NCBI GenBank assembly: GCA_016934735.1
Contig: JAFGSG010000105.1
Span: 1 to 64,000 of the forward strand
Length of the DNA stretch: 64,000 nucleotides
Source: Spirochaetota bacterium
GTDB taxonomy: Bacteria; Spirochaetota; UBA4802; JAFGDQ01
Direction of reading: 5' to 3'
Shown one piece after another: positions 52,726 through 63,049 of the stretch (within the stretch, counting starts at the first letter, position 1; each line of letters begins with the position of its first letter). Made by a program: the position numbers and the translations under genes. Under the pieces are notes generated by a model. That model did not search any database. It saw only the letters and a list, made by a program, of their open reading frames with translations, and was not told the origin of the DNA.

Positions 52726-54642
52726 ATGAATAAAAACGGAAAAAATATAGCCTTAGTCTTACTGGTTGCAGTTTTGGTCATGGCTATATATAAGATGAAT
52801 GATGTTACTAAACAGAAAGTTGAATCTCTGCAATACAGTGATTTTATTAAAAAAGTTTATGATAAGAAGATTAAAGGTGTAAGCATTGTCGGCGGAACAA
52901 AAATAAAAGGCCAGTACTTAAAAGGTGAGAATGCTTATGTTTTTGAAACAATCATTCCATATAACGATCCCGATTTGGTAAAAGTTCTTATTAACAATGA
53001 TGTGGAAATTCAGGGTGAAGAAGCGGATGAGAATTTCTGGGTTAAAGGACTGTTTAGTTTTCTTCCATGGCTCATTTTTCTCGGATTGATCTGGTTTCTA
53101 ATGATGCGCCAGATACAGGCTACAGGCACAAAGGCAATGTCGTTCGGGAAGAGCAGGGCAAAGATGAGCCCTGAGACAAAGAATAAAGTTACGTTTGCGG
53201 ACGTGGCCGGCGTTGAGGAAGCCAAGGAGGAGTTAAAAGAGATTATAGATTTTCTGAAAGAGCCGAAGAAATTTATCGGTATAGGAGCGAAAATACCCAA
53301 GGGAGTGCTTTTAATGGGTTCTCCCGGTACTGGAAAGACATTGCTTGCAAGGGCAATCGCAGGAGAGGCGGATGTTCCGTTTTTCTCGATCAGCGGGTCG
53401 GACTTTGTTGAGATGTTCGTTGGCGTGGGTGCGTCCCGTGTAAGGGATCTCTTTGATCAGGGCAAGAAAAACGCACCATGTATTATCTTTATTGATGAGA
53501 TAGACGCTGTTGGAAGACTGCGCGGTGCTGGTCTGGGCGGCGGACATGATGAAAGAGAGCAGACGCTGAACCAGCTTCTTGTTGAGATGGACGGTTTCGA
53601 AACGAATGAAGGAGTCATAATAATTGCGGCGACAAACAGGCCAGATATCCTGGATCCTGCGCTTCTTCGTCCCGGAAGATTTGATAGACAGGTTGTGGTT
53701 GATGTACCGGATATAAGAGGACGCGAAAAGATACTCGCCGTTCACTCAAAAAAAATACCTCTTTCCCGCGAGGTCAATCTGAAAATAATTGCAAGGGGAA
53801 CTCCCGGTTTTACCGGAGCTGATCTCGCGAATCTTGTTAATGAAGCAGCTCTCTTATCCGCAAGAAGAAACAAGAAAAGGGTAACCATGCTGGAAATGGA
53901 GGATGCAAAGGATAAGGTGCTTATGGGGCCTGAGAGAAGATCAATTCTTATATCCGATGAAGAAAAAGAAATAATAGCATTCCATGAATCAGGTCATGCG
54001 ATTCTTGGAATGCTTCTGCGTACTGAAGATACGATACATAAGGTGACGATAATTCCAAGAGGCAGGGCTCTTGGATTAACAATGAATCTTCCTAAAGAAG
54101 AGAAACATCTTCATTCGAAGAGTTACTGGCTGAATCAAATAGTGCAGCTATACGGCGGACACATAAGCGAAAAATTACAGTTTAACGATGTCACAACCGG
54201 TTCAAGCAATGACATTGAAAGAGCAACCGACATCGCAAGAAGAATGGTATGCGAGTGGGGTATGAGTGAGAAGATGGGCTCACTGACATTCGGTAAGAAA
54301 AACGAACAGATATTTTTAGGAAGAGAGATCTCCCAGCATAGGGACTACAGCGAAGCAACTGCGGAGCTTATTGATATTGAAGTTAAATCAATATTAAAAG
54401 AATGCGAGGATAAAGCTAGAAGTTTACTTGTAGAGTACAAGGATAAATGCGAAAAAATCGCACGATATTTAATAGAACGTGAAAGCTTAAATGAGCAGGA
54501 TATTAAAATGATAATGAATAACGAAGAGCTTCCTGCATTGGTGGTTTCCGATAAATCAAAGACAAATAAAGCGGAGAAGGAGAAGAAGAGCGATCAATCA
54601 AAACCTGTTGAGGATAAAAAATTACGTCCTGCTGAATTATAA
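52726..54642 (+). CDS. ftsH: ATP-dependent zinc metalloprotease FtsH
   Basis: The 638-residue membrane protease has two N-terminal helices (about 8-22 and 109-127), Walker A GSPGTGKT (198-205), Walker B IIFIDEID (253-260), the SRH region with RPGRFDR, and the zinc site HESGH (H420, E421, H424). It removes damaged or regulatory membrane and cytosolic proteins. The last 40 residues are charged and low in complexity. It follows tilS, with the ribosome-binding site caggag. Confidence 0.97.
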   Translation: MNKNGKNIALVLLVAVLVMAIYKMNDVTKQKVESLQYSDFIKKVYDKKIKGVSIVGGTKIKGQYLKGENAYVFETIIPYNDPDLVKVLINNDVEIQGEEADENFWVKGLFSFLPWLIFLGLIWFLMMRQIQATGTKAMSFGKSRAKMSPETKNKVTFADVAGVEEAKEELKEIIDFLKEPKKFIGIGAKIPKGVLLMGSPGTGKTLLARAIAGEADVPFFSISGSDFVEMFVGVGASRVRDLFDQGKKNAPCIIFIDEIDAVGRLRGAGLGGGHDEREQTLNQLLVEMDGFETNEGVIIIAATNRPDILDPALLRPGRFDRQVVVDVPDIRGREKILAVHSKKIPLSREVNLKIIARGTPGFTGADLANLVNEAALLSARRNKKRVTMLEMEDAKDKVLMGPERRSILISDEEKEIIAFHESGHAILGMLLRTEDTIHKVTIIPRGRALGLTMNLPKEEKHLHSKSYWLNQIVQLYGGHISEKLQFNDVTTGSSNDIERATDIARRMVCEWGMSEKMGSLTFGKKNEQIFLGREISQHRDYSEATAELIDIEVKSILKECEDKARSLLVEYKDKCEKIARYLIERESLNEQDIKMIMNNEELPALVVSDKSKTNKAEKEKKSDQSKPVEDKKLRPAEL

Positions 54643-54653
54643 GGAATCTATTG

Positions 54654-54680
54654 AAAATTTGATTTTTTCTTCAAATTTTT
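54654..54680 (+). terminator. AT-rich terminator after ftsH
   Basis: aaaatttga (54654-54662) pairs with tcaaatttt (54671-54679) around an 8-nt loop, and the stem runs into a T stretch. Confidence 0.5.
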
Positions 54681-54708
54681 CCTGAAAACAGGATGTGTTA
54701 TATGTCCT

Positions 54709-54728
54709 ATTTGACACGGATGTCAAAT
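54709..54728. promoter_or_regulatory. 8-bp inverted repeat upstream of the 54798 gene
   Basis: ATTTGACA (54709-54716) and TGTCAAAT (54721-54728) are perfect reverse complements with a 4-nt gap. TTGACA in the left arm could also be a -35 box, but the TATATT downstream is only 13 bp away. A regulator site is likely. Confidence 0.45.
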
Positions 54729-54797
54729 ATATATTCATTAGTTACATCACTATTTAATTATTAGAATCAACCATAATTAAATAAAGGTATTTTATTT

Positions 54798-55886
54798 ATG
54801 AAATCCGGCGATATAGATGATTTACTTTTAAACGTAGATGAGAATTTTGATGAAAATCCGCAGTCAAAGGGAGAGGAATTAAAAGGATCATCAGCGGAGA
54901 AAGAATCTTTAAAAGAAAAAGAATCACAGAAAGATACAGCAAAATCAATTTCGTTGTCAAAGATGCATGAAAGTGCTGATTTGTCGTTTCTGGAAAACGT
55001 AGATTCCGATGATTCGAAAGACGAATATGATGAATATGAAAAAAAGATAAAAGAAGAGCTGTCTCTGGACCATTCCGAAGATGCAGGCAGGGATCCGGCA
55101 GAAAAAACAGGAGAGGAAATTCAGGCAGAAACAGAAAATATTACGAAAATAAAAATAGAAAAAGTAAAGTTTATTCTTAGAGGTACCAGAACATGGAATA
55201 CCCGTGAACCGTATGTTTTACCTGTAAATTATGATAAATTAAATATTGATTATAAAGATTTGTATAAAACATTTTATCTTATTAAAGTACAGAGTGATGG
55301 GCAGAATATACAGGGTGAGATGAAGAGAGCTATGTTTAAGTTCATCAGAAATCCCGAAAAATATATTATTCATGAATATACTGAATTTATTAATAACAAC
55401 TTGTTTTCGTTAACTGCGGAACTTGGAAATTATTTTGGTTTCCAGAATGAAAATCTTCAATTATTTGTATATCATCTCGGTATTTTGACGCTTTATAAAA
55501 TCATAATCATCCGTTTTCAGACTGATAAAATCGGTTATTGTTATAAACTGCAGGCTGATAATAACGTGGTAAGATATATTCCGTTTGAATTTGTAAAAGA
55601 AGTAATTTTACAATGGCACAATGATAATATAATCGGCAATGATTATCCTTATGACGGGATAATAGAATATAACGATCTGAAAAGAGTGGTTTCCAGGCGC
55701 TATACATCTGAATATGAAAAATATAACAGCAAGCTTGACGATTTAATATCAAAATCGAAATTGAGCACAAGTGCTTCCGACAGGGATGAAATTTTTAAAA
55801 GCAAATGGGATGATTGGTTCGGAAAAACGAATATACTGGTTTATAACAGGTTTCTTGAACGTACAATATTTAAAATAGTAAAATAG
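54798..55886 (+). CDS. Unknown protein with an acidic disordered N terminus
   Basis: The 362-residue protein has an N-terminal 115 residues rich in Glu, Lys, Ser and Asp, probably disordered. From about 120 a folded domain follows, including FILRGTRTWNTREPYVLPV, FKFIRNPEKYIIHEYTEF and a Trp-containing C-terminal part. No membrane helix, signal or known motif is visible. I recognise no family. It stands between ftsH and the convergent recG, with its own upstream region. Confidence 0.65.
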   Translation: MKSGDIDDLLLNVDENFDENPQSKGEELKGSSAEKESLKEKESQKDTAKSISLSKMHESADLSFLENVDSDDSKDEYDEYEKKIKEELSLDHSEDAGRDPAEKTGEEIQAETENITKIKIEKVKFILRGTRTWNTREPYVLPVNYDKLNIDYKDLYKTFYLIKVQSDGQNIQGEMKRAMFKFIRNPEKYIIHEYTEFINNNLFSLTAELGNYFGFQNENLQLFVYHLGILTLYKIIIIRFQTDKIGYCYKLQADNNVVRYIPFEFVKEVILQWHNDNIIGNDYPYDGIIEYNDLKRVVSRRYTSEYEKYNSKLDDLISKSKLSTSASDRDEIFKSKWDDWFGKTNILVYNRFLERTIFKIVK

Positions 55887-55887
55887 A

Positions 55888-55990
55888 TGACCTCACACCC
55901 GGGCGAGTCTTGCGGCCATTCACCGGTAAAATGCCCTCGCCGGCCATTCTAGTGGGAGGGGAGGCGTTGTACAGGGTGACTGCGCGATTT
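55888..55990 (+). repeat. GC-rich dispersed repeat family 1, copy 3 (degenerate)
   Basis: The order cctcac, cccgg, cg, tgcggcca resembles copies 1 and 2, and ctagtgggaggggaggcg resembles the 3' half of copy 2. The central hairpin is replaced by gggcgag/ctcgcc arms. It lies between the convergent 54798 gene and recG. Confidence 0.5.
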
Positions 55991-55997
55991 GTGGCAG

Positions 55998-58091
55998 CTA
56001 CGACAAAATTGAGAGTACTTTTTTTGTTCTTATTCCGGTGAGAAGCGGCGATAACCTGATATCATTTTGAAGGTCGCTTAATGTTTGATGCATATTTTTT
56101 GCTTTTGTAACAATAATCTCAGCCTCTTTTTTAGCTTCAATTATCAGATCCATATCGTTTATTATATCCGCGAATTCAAAACCGGAGGAGCGCCCATGCT
56201 GTCGACTGCCAATAATTTCTCCGGCTCCCCTGGATTTTAAGTCTTCTTCTGCTATCTTAAACCCGTCATCTGTGGATACAATTGTCTCAATTCTTTTTAC
56301 AGCTTCCGCAGATATATTATCAGGATAAATCAGTGCACAGAAAGATTGATGTTCGCCCCTGCCGACCCGCCCTCTTAACTGATGCAGCTGTGCAAGCCCG
56401 AATCTCTCCGCATGTTCGATCACCATTATATTGGCGTTGGGCACATCAACTCCGACTTCAATCACGGTAGTAGAAACCAATATATCGGTATATCCATTCT
56501 TAAATCTCTGCATAATAGAGCCCTTTGCGTCTGAACTCATTTTCCCATGAAGGAGTTCGACTTTTCTGTGCGGAAAAATTTTAGTGCGCAGCTTATCATA
56601 TTCTTCAATAGCGGATTTCAAATCTATTTTTTCTGATTCCTGAATAATGGGCAGAACAAAATAAACCTGTCTTCCCTGGGATATGTATTTTTCAACTGAA
56701 TTATAAACCCACTGAATTTTTGATTCCGGGAACGACAGTGTTTTAATCGAAATCCTATCTTTAGGCTTTTCGTAAATATATGATACATCCAGATCACCGT
56801 ATAGTGTTAAAGAGAGAGATCTTGGAATAGGGGTGGCTGTCATTATAAGCAGATCAGTAGACTTGCCTTTTTGCCGTAGTTTCGCCCTCTGATTGACTCC
56901 GAATTTATGCTGTTCGTCAATAATTATTAATCCTAAATTGTTAAACTTAACTTTTTCCTGAAAAAGCGCATGTGTTCCTATTACAATTTTTATTTCTCCA
57001 TTTGAGATCTGTTCATAAATTTTCTTTTTTTCGCTATGGGAAGTATTTCCTGTAAGCAGCGCAATACTGATTTTATCCGGTATATATTTTGAAAATGTTT
57101 CATAATGTTGATTTGCCAGAACTTCAGTCGGAGCCATATATGCAGACTGCTCTCCTCTTCCGCATGCAAGCAGTGATGCTGCGATCGAGACTATCGTTTT
57201 CCCGCTTCCCACATCTCCCTGCAGCAGCCTGTTCATAGGGTAAAAATTATTCATGTCGTTTTTAATTTCATCGATGCATCTGATCTGATCGACGGTTAAG
57301 ACAAAAGGTAATTTCGATAAAAATTCTTTATAATACAAATCATCAATTTTATTCCTTTTAATATTTATTTCATTTCTGGCGAATTTTCTTGAAACACACA
57401 GATAGTATTGAAGGAAGAAAAGTTCATTAAACGCAAGACGTCTTCTGGCGTTCTCAGCATCGGCGATCGAGTCCGGAAAATGGATTGAAAAAATAGCTTC
57501 TTTTAAGTTAATAAGTCCAAGTCTTTTAAGAAACGTCTCATCAAGAGGATCGGAAATATTTTCAATATCAGTGTCTATGATCGATCGGATAATTCTTCTG
57601 AATCCCCTTGAATCAAGTCCGATCTTTTTCAGTTTTTCTGTAGACCGGTAAAGCGGAATTATTCTGCCTGTATTTATTGATTTTATTTGAGATTCTTCGT
57701 CTATAAAATCAAAATCGGGGTGTACAATCTGTTTCTGATTGTAAAATTCAACGGTGCCTGAAAACAGCACATAGTCCCCGGCTTTAAACAGCTTCGCAAA
57801 ATAGTACAGGGAATTAAAAAAAATACCGGAGATTGAATCGCTCCCGTCATCAATAATTACCTGCAGATATTTTCTTTTCCTGCCGGTTATAATTGATTCG
57901 ACAATGTGCCCGCCTACGGTTACTGACTCATTTACGAATACATCTTTTATTGGTTTGAAAACGGATCTATCAATATATCTCCTCGGGCAGAAGTATAATA
58001 GATCCTCTGTAGTTTCAATGCCAAGTTCGTGCTTTAATGCTTCTGCTTTCTTGGGCCCTATTCCCTTTATGTATTGAATATTGTTGTCCAT
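55998..58091 (-). CDS. recG: ATP-dependent DNA helicase RecG
   Basis: The 697-residue helicase drives fork reversal and Holliday-junction branch migration. The N-terminal wedge domain starts IQYIKGIGPKKAEAL, with an OB-fold region after it. The helicase part has LLQGDVGSGKTIVS (Walker A), IIDEQHKFGVNQR (DExH), MTATPIPRSL, and the C-terminal QLHQLRGRVGRGEHQS. Length is normal for RecG. Confidence 0.95.
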   Translation of the reverse strand: MDNNIQYIKGIGPKKAEALKHELGIETTEDLLYFCPRRYIDRSVFKPIKDVFVNESVTVGGHIVESIITGRKRKYLQVIIDDGSDSISGIFFNSLYYFAKLFKAGDYVLFSGTVEFYNQKQIVHPDFDFIDEESQIKSINTGRIIPLYRSTEKLKKIGLDSRGFRRIIRSIIDTDIENISDPLDETFLKRLGLINLKEAIFSIHFPDSIADAENARRRLAFNELFFLQYYLCVSRKFARNEINIKRNKIDDLYYKEFLSKLPFVLTVDQIRCIDEIKNDMNNFYPMNRLLQGDVGSGKTIVSIAASLLACGRGEQSAYMAPTEVLANQHYETFSKYIPDKISIALLTGNTSHSEKKKIYEQISNGEIKIVIGTHALFQEKVKFNNLGLIIIDEQHKFGVNQRAKLRQKGKSTDLLIMTATPIPRSLSLTLYGDLDVSYIYEKPKDRISIKTLSFPESKIQWVYNSVEKYISQGRQVYFVLPIIQESEKIDLKSAIEEYDKLRTKIFPHRKVELLHGKMSSDAKGSIMQRFKNGYTDILVSTTVIEVGVDVPNANIMVIEHAERFGLAQLHQLRGRVGRGEHQSFCALIYPDNISAEAVKRIETIVSTDDGFKIAEEDLKSRGAGEIIGSRQHGRSSGFEFADIINDMDLIIEAKKEAEIIVTKAKNMHQTLSDLQNDIRLSPLLTGIRTKKVLSILS

Positions 58092-58150
58092 TGAAATTAT
58101 ATTTTATTTTTTCGGATATTTGAAAATAAACACTTATACAGAATTTATGA

Positions 58151-58177
58151 ATAATATAATTGGAATGTATCTGTCAA
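58151..58177 (-). promoter_or_regulatory. Candidate promoter of recG
   Basis: On the minus strand TTGACA (complement of 58172-58177) is followed after 15 bp by TATTAT (58151-58156), 60 bases before the recG ATG. Confidence 0.45.
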
Positions 58178-58284
58178 CAATTATGCTTTAAATTATTAAT
58201 CTTATATATTTAAATAATTAAATCTTGATTTTATTTTCTTACTATGATAGAATGAAACAGTAAAAATTCTTGTGGAGAACGCAA

Positions 58285-59364
58285 ATGATTAAAGGCGTTA
58301 AAACAATTACAGACAGGAATTTATTCCAGAATATTTTAAAGAAATTTTTTTATAACAGAATATCTTTTATTTATTCCCAAAAAGCAAATATTGAAGTACA
58401 ATTTTTAGATACTCCGGATGGACTGGTAAATATACAGATTCCATTTGATATGGAAGAGCAGAAAAATTGCATTGCTTATACAAGAAATGAGAATAATATA
58501 ATAGTTGTTTTTCTTAAATATGTCAGCCATAAAACGAAAGATATTTTAGTATTTAATCCCGCAAAATTTCAGGTTATGTCTGTTGAAAGGAAGGATGAAA
58601 GAAGATCAATTATCGAAGCCGGAATAGATAAATCCTTATTATATATTACAAATTTTATTACAGATAAAATTATCGGCAGTTCGCTTACCAGCCAGGAAAA
58701 AATTTTAAAACGTATAAAAGAAATTATCGAGTATGATCACCTGAAGGAATATGAATACCTAAAAATATTTTTCTGGAATGAAAATATATCCGATCCAAGA
58801 ATGAAATTTTTTTTTACTAACAGAAACCATATTTTTATCCCGGATATGACTTTCGAAAGCGGCGATTATATATACAGATATTATTTGAATAATATATATA
58901 ATCAGGATGCTTATTTAAAAACACATAAAGAATTGATCTCCGAGATTTCAGTTCCCATATTATTTGATTTAAAAATTCCATATGGTTACATACAGGTGAA
59001 TAAATACACTCCTTTCCCCAAGTCGTCAGTCACACTCATTAAAAGGCTTGCGTCAATTGTGGATGAGTTAGCAAAAAAGAGCAATTTGTTTTCCGTTTCT
59101 AATGATAAGCTTTTAGTTTCAGATATTTCAAAAACAGGTGTGGGTATAGTATTTAATAATCAAAAATATATTCCATATTATAAAAAAGACAGCTACGTGT
59201 CAATGGACCTGCTGCTCCCGCATTATAAAAAAGCTTCTATGCTTGCCGACGTAAGGCATCTCGAGATGATGCATAATAAAACGATCAAAGTAGGTTTTGA
59301 GATTAAGGATATGGACAGCGCCAGCAGGGACAATTACGAAAAATTTCTGGGGTTGATTGAATAA
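58285..59364 (+). CDS. PilZ-like protein (resembles DUF1577)
   Basis: The 359-residue protein has an N-terminal domain (1-260) of unknown fold and a C-terminal part that looks like PilZ: the DxSxxG motif is in SDISKTGVGIVF, and the end has VGFEIKDMDSASR. PilZ domains bind c-di-GMP, but the upstream RxxxR motif is not clear here, so binding is uncertain. The layout resembles the DUF1577 family of Leptospira. ATG 58285 has ggag 8 bases upstream. Confidence 0.55.
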   Translation: MIKGVKTITDRNLFQNILKKFFYNRISFIYSQKANIEVQFLDTPDGLVNIQIPFDMEEQKNCIAYTRNENNIIVVFLKYVSHKTKDILVFNPAKFQVMSVERKDERRSIIEAGIDKSLLYITNFITDKIIGSSLTSQEKILKRIKEIIEYDHLKEYEYLKIFFWNENISDPRMKFFFTNRNHIFIPDMTFESGDYIYRYYLNNIYNQDAYLKTHKELISEISVPILFDLKIPYGYIQVNKYTPFPKSSVTLIKRLASIVDELAKKSNLFSVSNDKLLVSDISKTGVGIVFNNQKYIPYYKKDSYVSMDLLLPHYKKASMLADVRHLEMMHNKTIKVGFEIKDMDSASRDNYEKFLGLIE

Positions 59365-59486
59365 TAAGTTCAAATATATAATTGCTTTCGTTATATAATC
59401 ATTAAGCCGCATAAAAGATTATAGCGGCTTAATGATTATTCAGTTTGTTCCTAATAAATAAAAAGCTGCCCGGACCTTTTAACTAA

Positions 59487-62216
59487 TCAGTTTTGCATTA
59501 AGGGTTTCATCCGCTTTCTGATGAATATCTTGATTATTTCCATAGATAAAAATACAAGAGCCCCGATTCCGAGAATGATTCCAATATCTTTCAAACCAGG
59601 TATATTGATTCCGAAGGCCTCCCTTACTGCCGGAATCTGCATTAATACAATAAGCAGAAGCATTTCCCATCCTATGGCCAGCAACAGCCATTTATGAGGA
59701 GGAGCGGAGAAAATGCTGAATCTCATTGATCTGAAATTGAGCGCTATAATCATTTCCACTATAATGAACAGGAAGAACATTTCAGTCCTCGCATGAGATA
59801 TCTCACCAAGGTCATGGAAAAATAGACCGAGAAAAAGAGGAATTTCAATAATTATCGCGAGCACAATAAATGCCCTTACATCCCATGAAAAAACGCTTTC
59901 CTTGGGATCACGAGGCGGCCGTTTCATTATATCCGAATCGGGCGGGGCTACGCCGAGAGCAAGGGCGGGCAAACCGTCTGTAGCCAGGTTAATATATAAG
60001 ATCGCAGCCGGAAGTAAAGGCAGGTATTCGGGGCCGAGAATCAGAACAACACCTCCGATAACCGCAACTTCCGTGATGTTGCAGCGAAGAAGATATGTAA
60101 GATATTTTTTGATATTGTCATAAATCCATCGGCCGAGTTCAATAGCTGTCACAATAGATGCAAAGTTATCGTCAGTAAGCACCATGTCAGATGCTTCTTT
60201 CGCCACCTCGGTACCGGAGATTCCCATGGCAATACCAATGTCCGCATGTTTAAGAGCGGGTGCATCGTTTACACCATCCCCTGTCATTGCAACAACCTCG
60301 CCGATTTTTTTCCAAGCTTTTACTATCTTAAGCTTGTCGGTAGGCGAAACGCGCGCATAAACAGTGACATCTCTCACTATTTTTTCAAGATCTGAGTCGC
60401 TCATTTTTTCCAGTTCGTCGCCAATCAGTACTCTGTCATTATCATTGTATATTCCTATTTCCTTTGCAATTGCTACTGCGGTCAGCTTGTGATCCCCGGT
60501 TATCATTACCGGTTTAATGCGGATGTTTTTGCACACCTCAACTGCCTTAATGGCTTCCGGCCTTGGAGGGTCTATCATGCCCGTTAGTCCGAGAAATATC
60601 ATATTATTCTCGACGGATTCCTCAGTGCATACGGTATTTTTAGTTAACTCCCTGTATGTAAACCCCAGGACGCGGAAAGCACTCCCGGCCATTTCTTCAT
60701 TGATTTTCAGTATTTTTATTTTTATCTCTTCTGTGAGTTCTTTTACTGATTGTCCGTCATGATAATGGGTGCAGAGATTAAGCACGGTTTCCGGCGCTCC
60801 TTTCATGAACGCGTGGCATTTTCCGTCAGGGGTCTCATGCACGGTTGTCATGCGTTTGCGTTCAGAGGAAAAAGGCAGTTCTTCTGTCCTTGTGTATTCC
60901 ATGCGCAGTGAAGCTTTTGCTAAGCCGGCTTTTTCAGCTAATACTACAAGTGCGGCTTCGGTCGGATCTCCCGTGATGGTCCACTGGTCTTTTTCTTTTA
61001 TTAAAAGATCTGCATCGTTGCACAGGAGTCCATTAAGCAGAAGCATGCGGAGCCCTTCCGACTCATCAGGTTTAACAGGCTTGTCTGCACCGCCTGTTTT
61101 TTTTAATTCTCCTTCAGGTATATATCCAGCGCCCGTAACATCAATGGTTTGCATCCCGGAAAATATTTTGCGCACGGTCATTTCGCCGCGGGTCAAAGTG
61201 CCGGTTTTATCAGTGCATATGACTGTCGTACAACCCAGTGTTTCTACTGCCGGCATTTTACGCACCAGGGCGTTCTTTTTGGCCATCTGGCGCATCCCTA
61301 TGGCCAGTGCGCCTGTTACAATTGCTGCAAGAGCTTCCGGTACTGCTGCGACAGCTAATGCTACAGCGAACATTATCATTGTAATGACAAATCCGAAATC
61401 GATTGTACCGTGGAGATATTCCCTACCTATGCTGAAAAAGACGACTAAAACACATATACCGATTGCGATTATTCCCAGCCATTTGCCGATTTCCTCTGTA
61501 CGTTTTTCGAGCGGCGTTTTTTCAGTCTGTACCGCTGATACTTCCTTTGCAATTGTCCCGAAGACAGTCTGCATTGCAGTATCTGTTACTATGACTTTCC
61601 CTCTGCCGTAAGTTACGGTAGTGCCGGCAAATACTATATTTTTACGGTCGCTGATTCTGGTTTCCGCTGGTTGCGGTTCTATTGACTTGCTTACCGGTAC
61701 TGATTCGCCTGTAAGTGCAGCCTGATCACACCTGAGAGAATGTGTTTCGATTACCCTGGCATCAGCCGGGATTTTATCTCCGGCTTCAAGGAGCACTATA
61801 TCGCCCGGGACAAGATTCTTGGACAGCAGTTCTTGCTCTTTCCCGTTCCTAAGCACTCTAATGGTGGGTGACAGCATTTTTTTTAATGCTTCAAGTGCCT
61901 GTTCCGCCCTGTACTCCTGAACAAATCCCAGGATAGCGCAGAATATAACGATTACAGCTATAATTGCGGCATCTACTACTTCACCAACTAATGCTGAAAG
62001 AATGATTGCAGCGATGAGGATAATGATTAATATATTTTTAAATTGACCAAAAAACATTACCCACGGAGGGGTCTTCTTTTCGTGTTCCAGTTCGTTAAGG
62101 CCGTATTTTTGGAGCCGCTGTTCGGCATCTTCTGAGGATAATCCGGTATGTGAATTTACACCTAATTTATTGACGACATTATCGATTTTTTCTGCATGCC
62201 ATGAAGTACCTGTCAT
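59487..62216 (-). CDS. P-type Ca2+-transporting ATPase (P2 type)
   Basis: The 909-residue ATPase has the N-terminal cation ATPase domain, the TGES loop (169-172), the fourth-helix ion site VPEAL (292-296), the phosphorylated Asp in CTDKTGT (D336), the KGAPE nucleotide segment, and MTGDGVNDAPALKHADIG. Ten membrane helices can be placed. This is the SERCA-like P2A group, so export of Ca2+ is most likely; Na+ or K+ cannot be excluded. A strong ribosome-binding site (aaggag) is present. Confidence 0.93.
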   Translation of the reverse strand: MTGTSWHAEKIDNVVNKLGVNSHTGLSSEDAEQRLQKYGLNELEHEKKTPPWVMFFGQFKNILIIILIAAIILSALVGEVVDAAIIAVIVIFCAILGFVQEYRAEQALEALKKMLSPTIRVLRNGKEQELLSKNLVPGDIVLLEAGDKIPADARVIETHSLRCDQAALTGESVPVSKSIEPQPAETRISDRKNIVFAGTTVTYGRGKVIVTDTAMQTVFGTIAKEVSAVQTEKTPLEKRTEEIGKWLGIIAIGICVLVVFFSIGREYLHGTIDFGFVITMIMFAVALAVAAVPEALAAIVTGALAIGMRQMAKKNALVRKMPAVETLGCTTVICTDKTGTLTRGEMTVRKIFSGMQTIDVTGAGYIPEGELKKTGGADKPVKPDESEGLRMLLLNGLLCNDADLLIKEKDQWTITGDPTEAALVVLAEKAGLAKASLRMEYTRTEELPFSSERKRMTTVHETPDGKCHAFMKGAPETVLNLCTHYHDGQSVKELTEEIKIKILKINEEMAGSAFRVLGFTYRELTKNTVCTEESVENNMIFLGLTGMIDPPRPEAIKAVEVCKNIRIKPVMITGDHKLTAVAIAKEIGIYNDNDRVLIGDELEKMSDSDLEKIVRDVTVYARVSPTDKLKIVKAWKKIGEVVAMTGDGVNDAPALKHADIGIAMGISGTEVAKEASDMVLTDDNFASIVTAIELGRWIYDNIKKYLTYLLRCNITEVAVIGGVVLILGPEYLPLLPAAILYINLATDGLPALALGVAPPDSDIMKRPPRDPKESVFSWDVRAFIVLAIIIEIPLFLGLFFHDLGEISHARTEMFFLFIIVEMIIALNFRSMRFSIFSAPPHKWLLLAIGWEMLLLIVLMQIPAVREAFGINIPGLKDIGIILGIGALVFLSMEIIKIFIRKRMKPLMQN

Positions 62217-62556
62217 AGGATAACTCCTTTATTTAAGATAATCTGTCATTATTGACATTATTTAAAATGAAGCCTGGTCTTGTATTCAAATTTATTGATA
62301 TGAATCAATTTTAGTTTATATAATTAAGATGAATAATTTTATTATCAAATTACTAAATTTGACCTATTGTACTCAGTGAAATATTTTACATGTTTTTTGT
62401 CAATTAATTAACCTTGAAAAGATAAGTACCTTTGAGCTTTATTTATAAATAATTTTGCCTTGACTGGATTATTTAATAGAATTAAATTCTGCTGGCTTAT
62501 TGATTTTAAATTTGCTTTAATTATAGTGGTGAATATCATTAATATGCATCAATATA
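62217..62556. other. Divergent region between the P-type ATPase and J-domain genes
   Basis: No gene is seen in these 340 AT-rich bases. On the plus strand a good promoter is at 62460-62488. For the ATPase only a -35-like TTGACA on the minus strand (near 62397-62403) is visible, without a convincing -10 box. Confidence 0.5.
62460..62488 (+). promoter_or_regulatory. Promoter of the J-domain gene
   Basis: TTGACT (62460-62465), a 17-bp spacer, and TAAATT (62483-62488), about 70 bp before the ATG. Confidence 0.5.
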
Positions 62557-63048
62557 ATGAATCCGCAGAAATTTAATAAATATCTCACTCTTTTCGGACT
62601 TCGCGCAAATTATACACTGGAAGAGCTGTCTGCCTCCTTTAGAATGCTTGCCAAACTGAATCATCCGGATGTCAGCAAAGAAAAAGATTCCGTTCAATTG
62701 ATGGCCCTTATAAACGAAGGCTACCAGTTTTTGAAAGATAGTCTTGCAAATGGAGAGATGAATGAATATCTTGCGTACAGAGAATCGGAAAAAAAAGAAG
62801 ATAAAGGAAGGGTTGAGGATATTTTTTATGATCAGTATAAGAAAGGATTTGTAATATTAAAATCTGCCTTTGAAGATTATTACGGGGATTCGGAGAATAA
62901 ATCCGGAGTAGGCAAGACTGAACAGTTAAAAAAGGAGCTTTTACGGGCCAAAATAGAATTTGCGGTTTTAATCAATGACCTGCCGTACAATGTCTGGGTA
63001 AACGACGCTATCGACAAAATAAACAGAATAAATAAATGGTTGAATTGA
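62557..63048 (+). CDS. J-domain protein
   Basis: The 163-residue protein starts with a J domain: YTLEELSASFRMLAKLNHPD, with the HPD motif at H36-P37-D38, and LINEGYQFLKD in helix IV. The HPD would stimulate DnaK. There is no Gly/Phe region or zinc finger, so it is a minimal (type III) co-chaperone. Residues 90-163 are helical and unassigned. No good ribosome-binding site precedes the ATG. Confidence 0.8.
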   Translation: MNPQKFNKYLTLFGLRANYTLEELSASFRMLAKLNHPDVSKEKDSVQLMALINEGYQFLKDSLANGEMNEYLAYRESEKKEDKGRVEDIFYDQYKKGFVILKSAFEDYYGDSENKSGVGKTEQLKKELLRAKIEFAVLINDLPYNVWVNDAIDKINRINKWLN

Positions 63049-63049
63049 T

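Noticed and set aside
60769-61611. 280-codon open frame on the plus strand opposite the P-type ATPase
   Set aside because: It lies entirely antisense to a well-supported gene, is rich in Ser/Ala/Val as expected for a shadow frame, and has no family motif.
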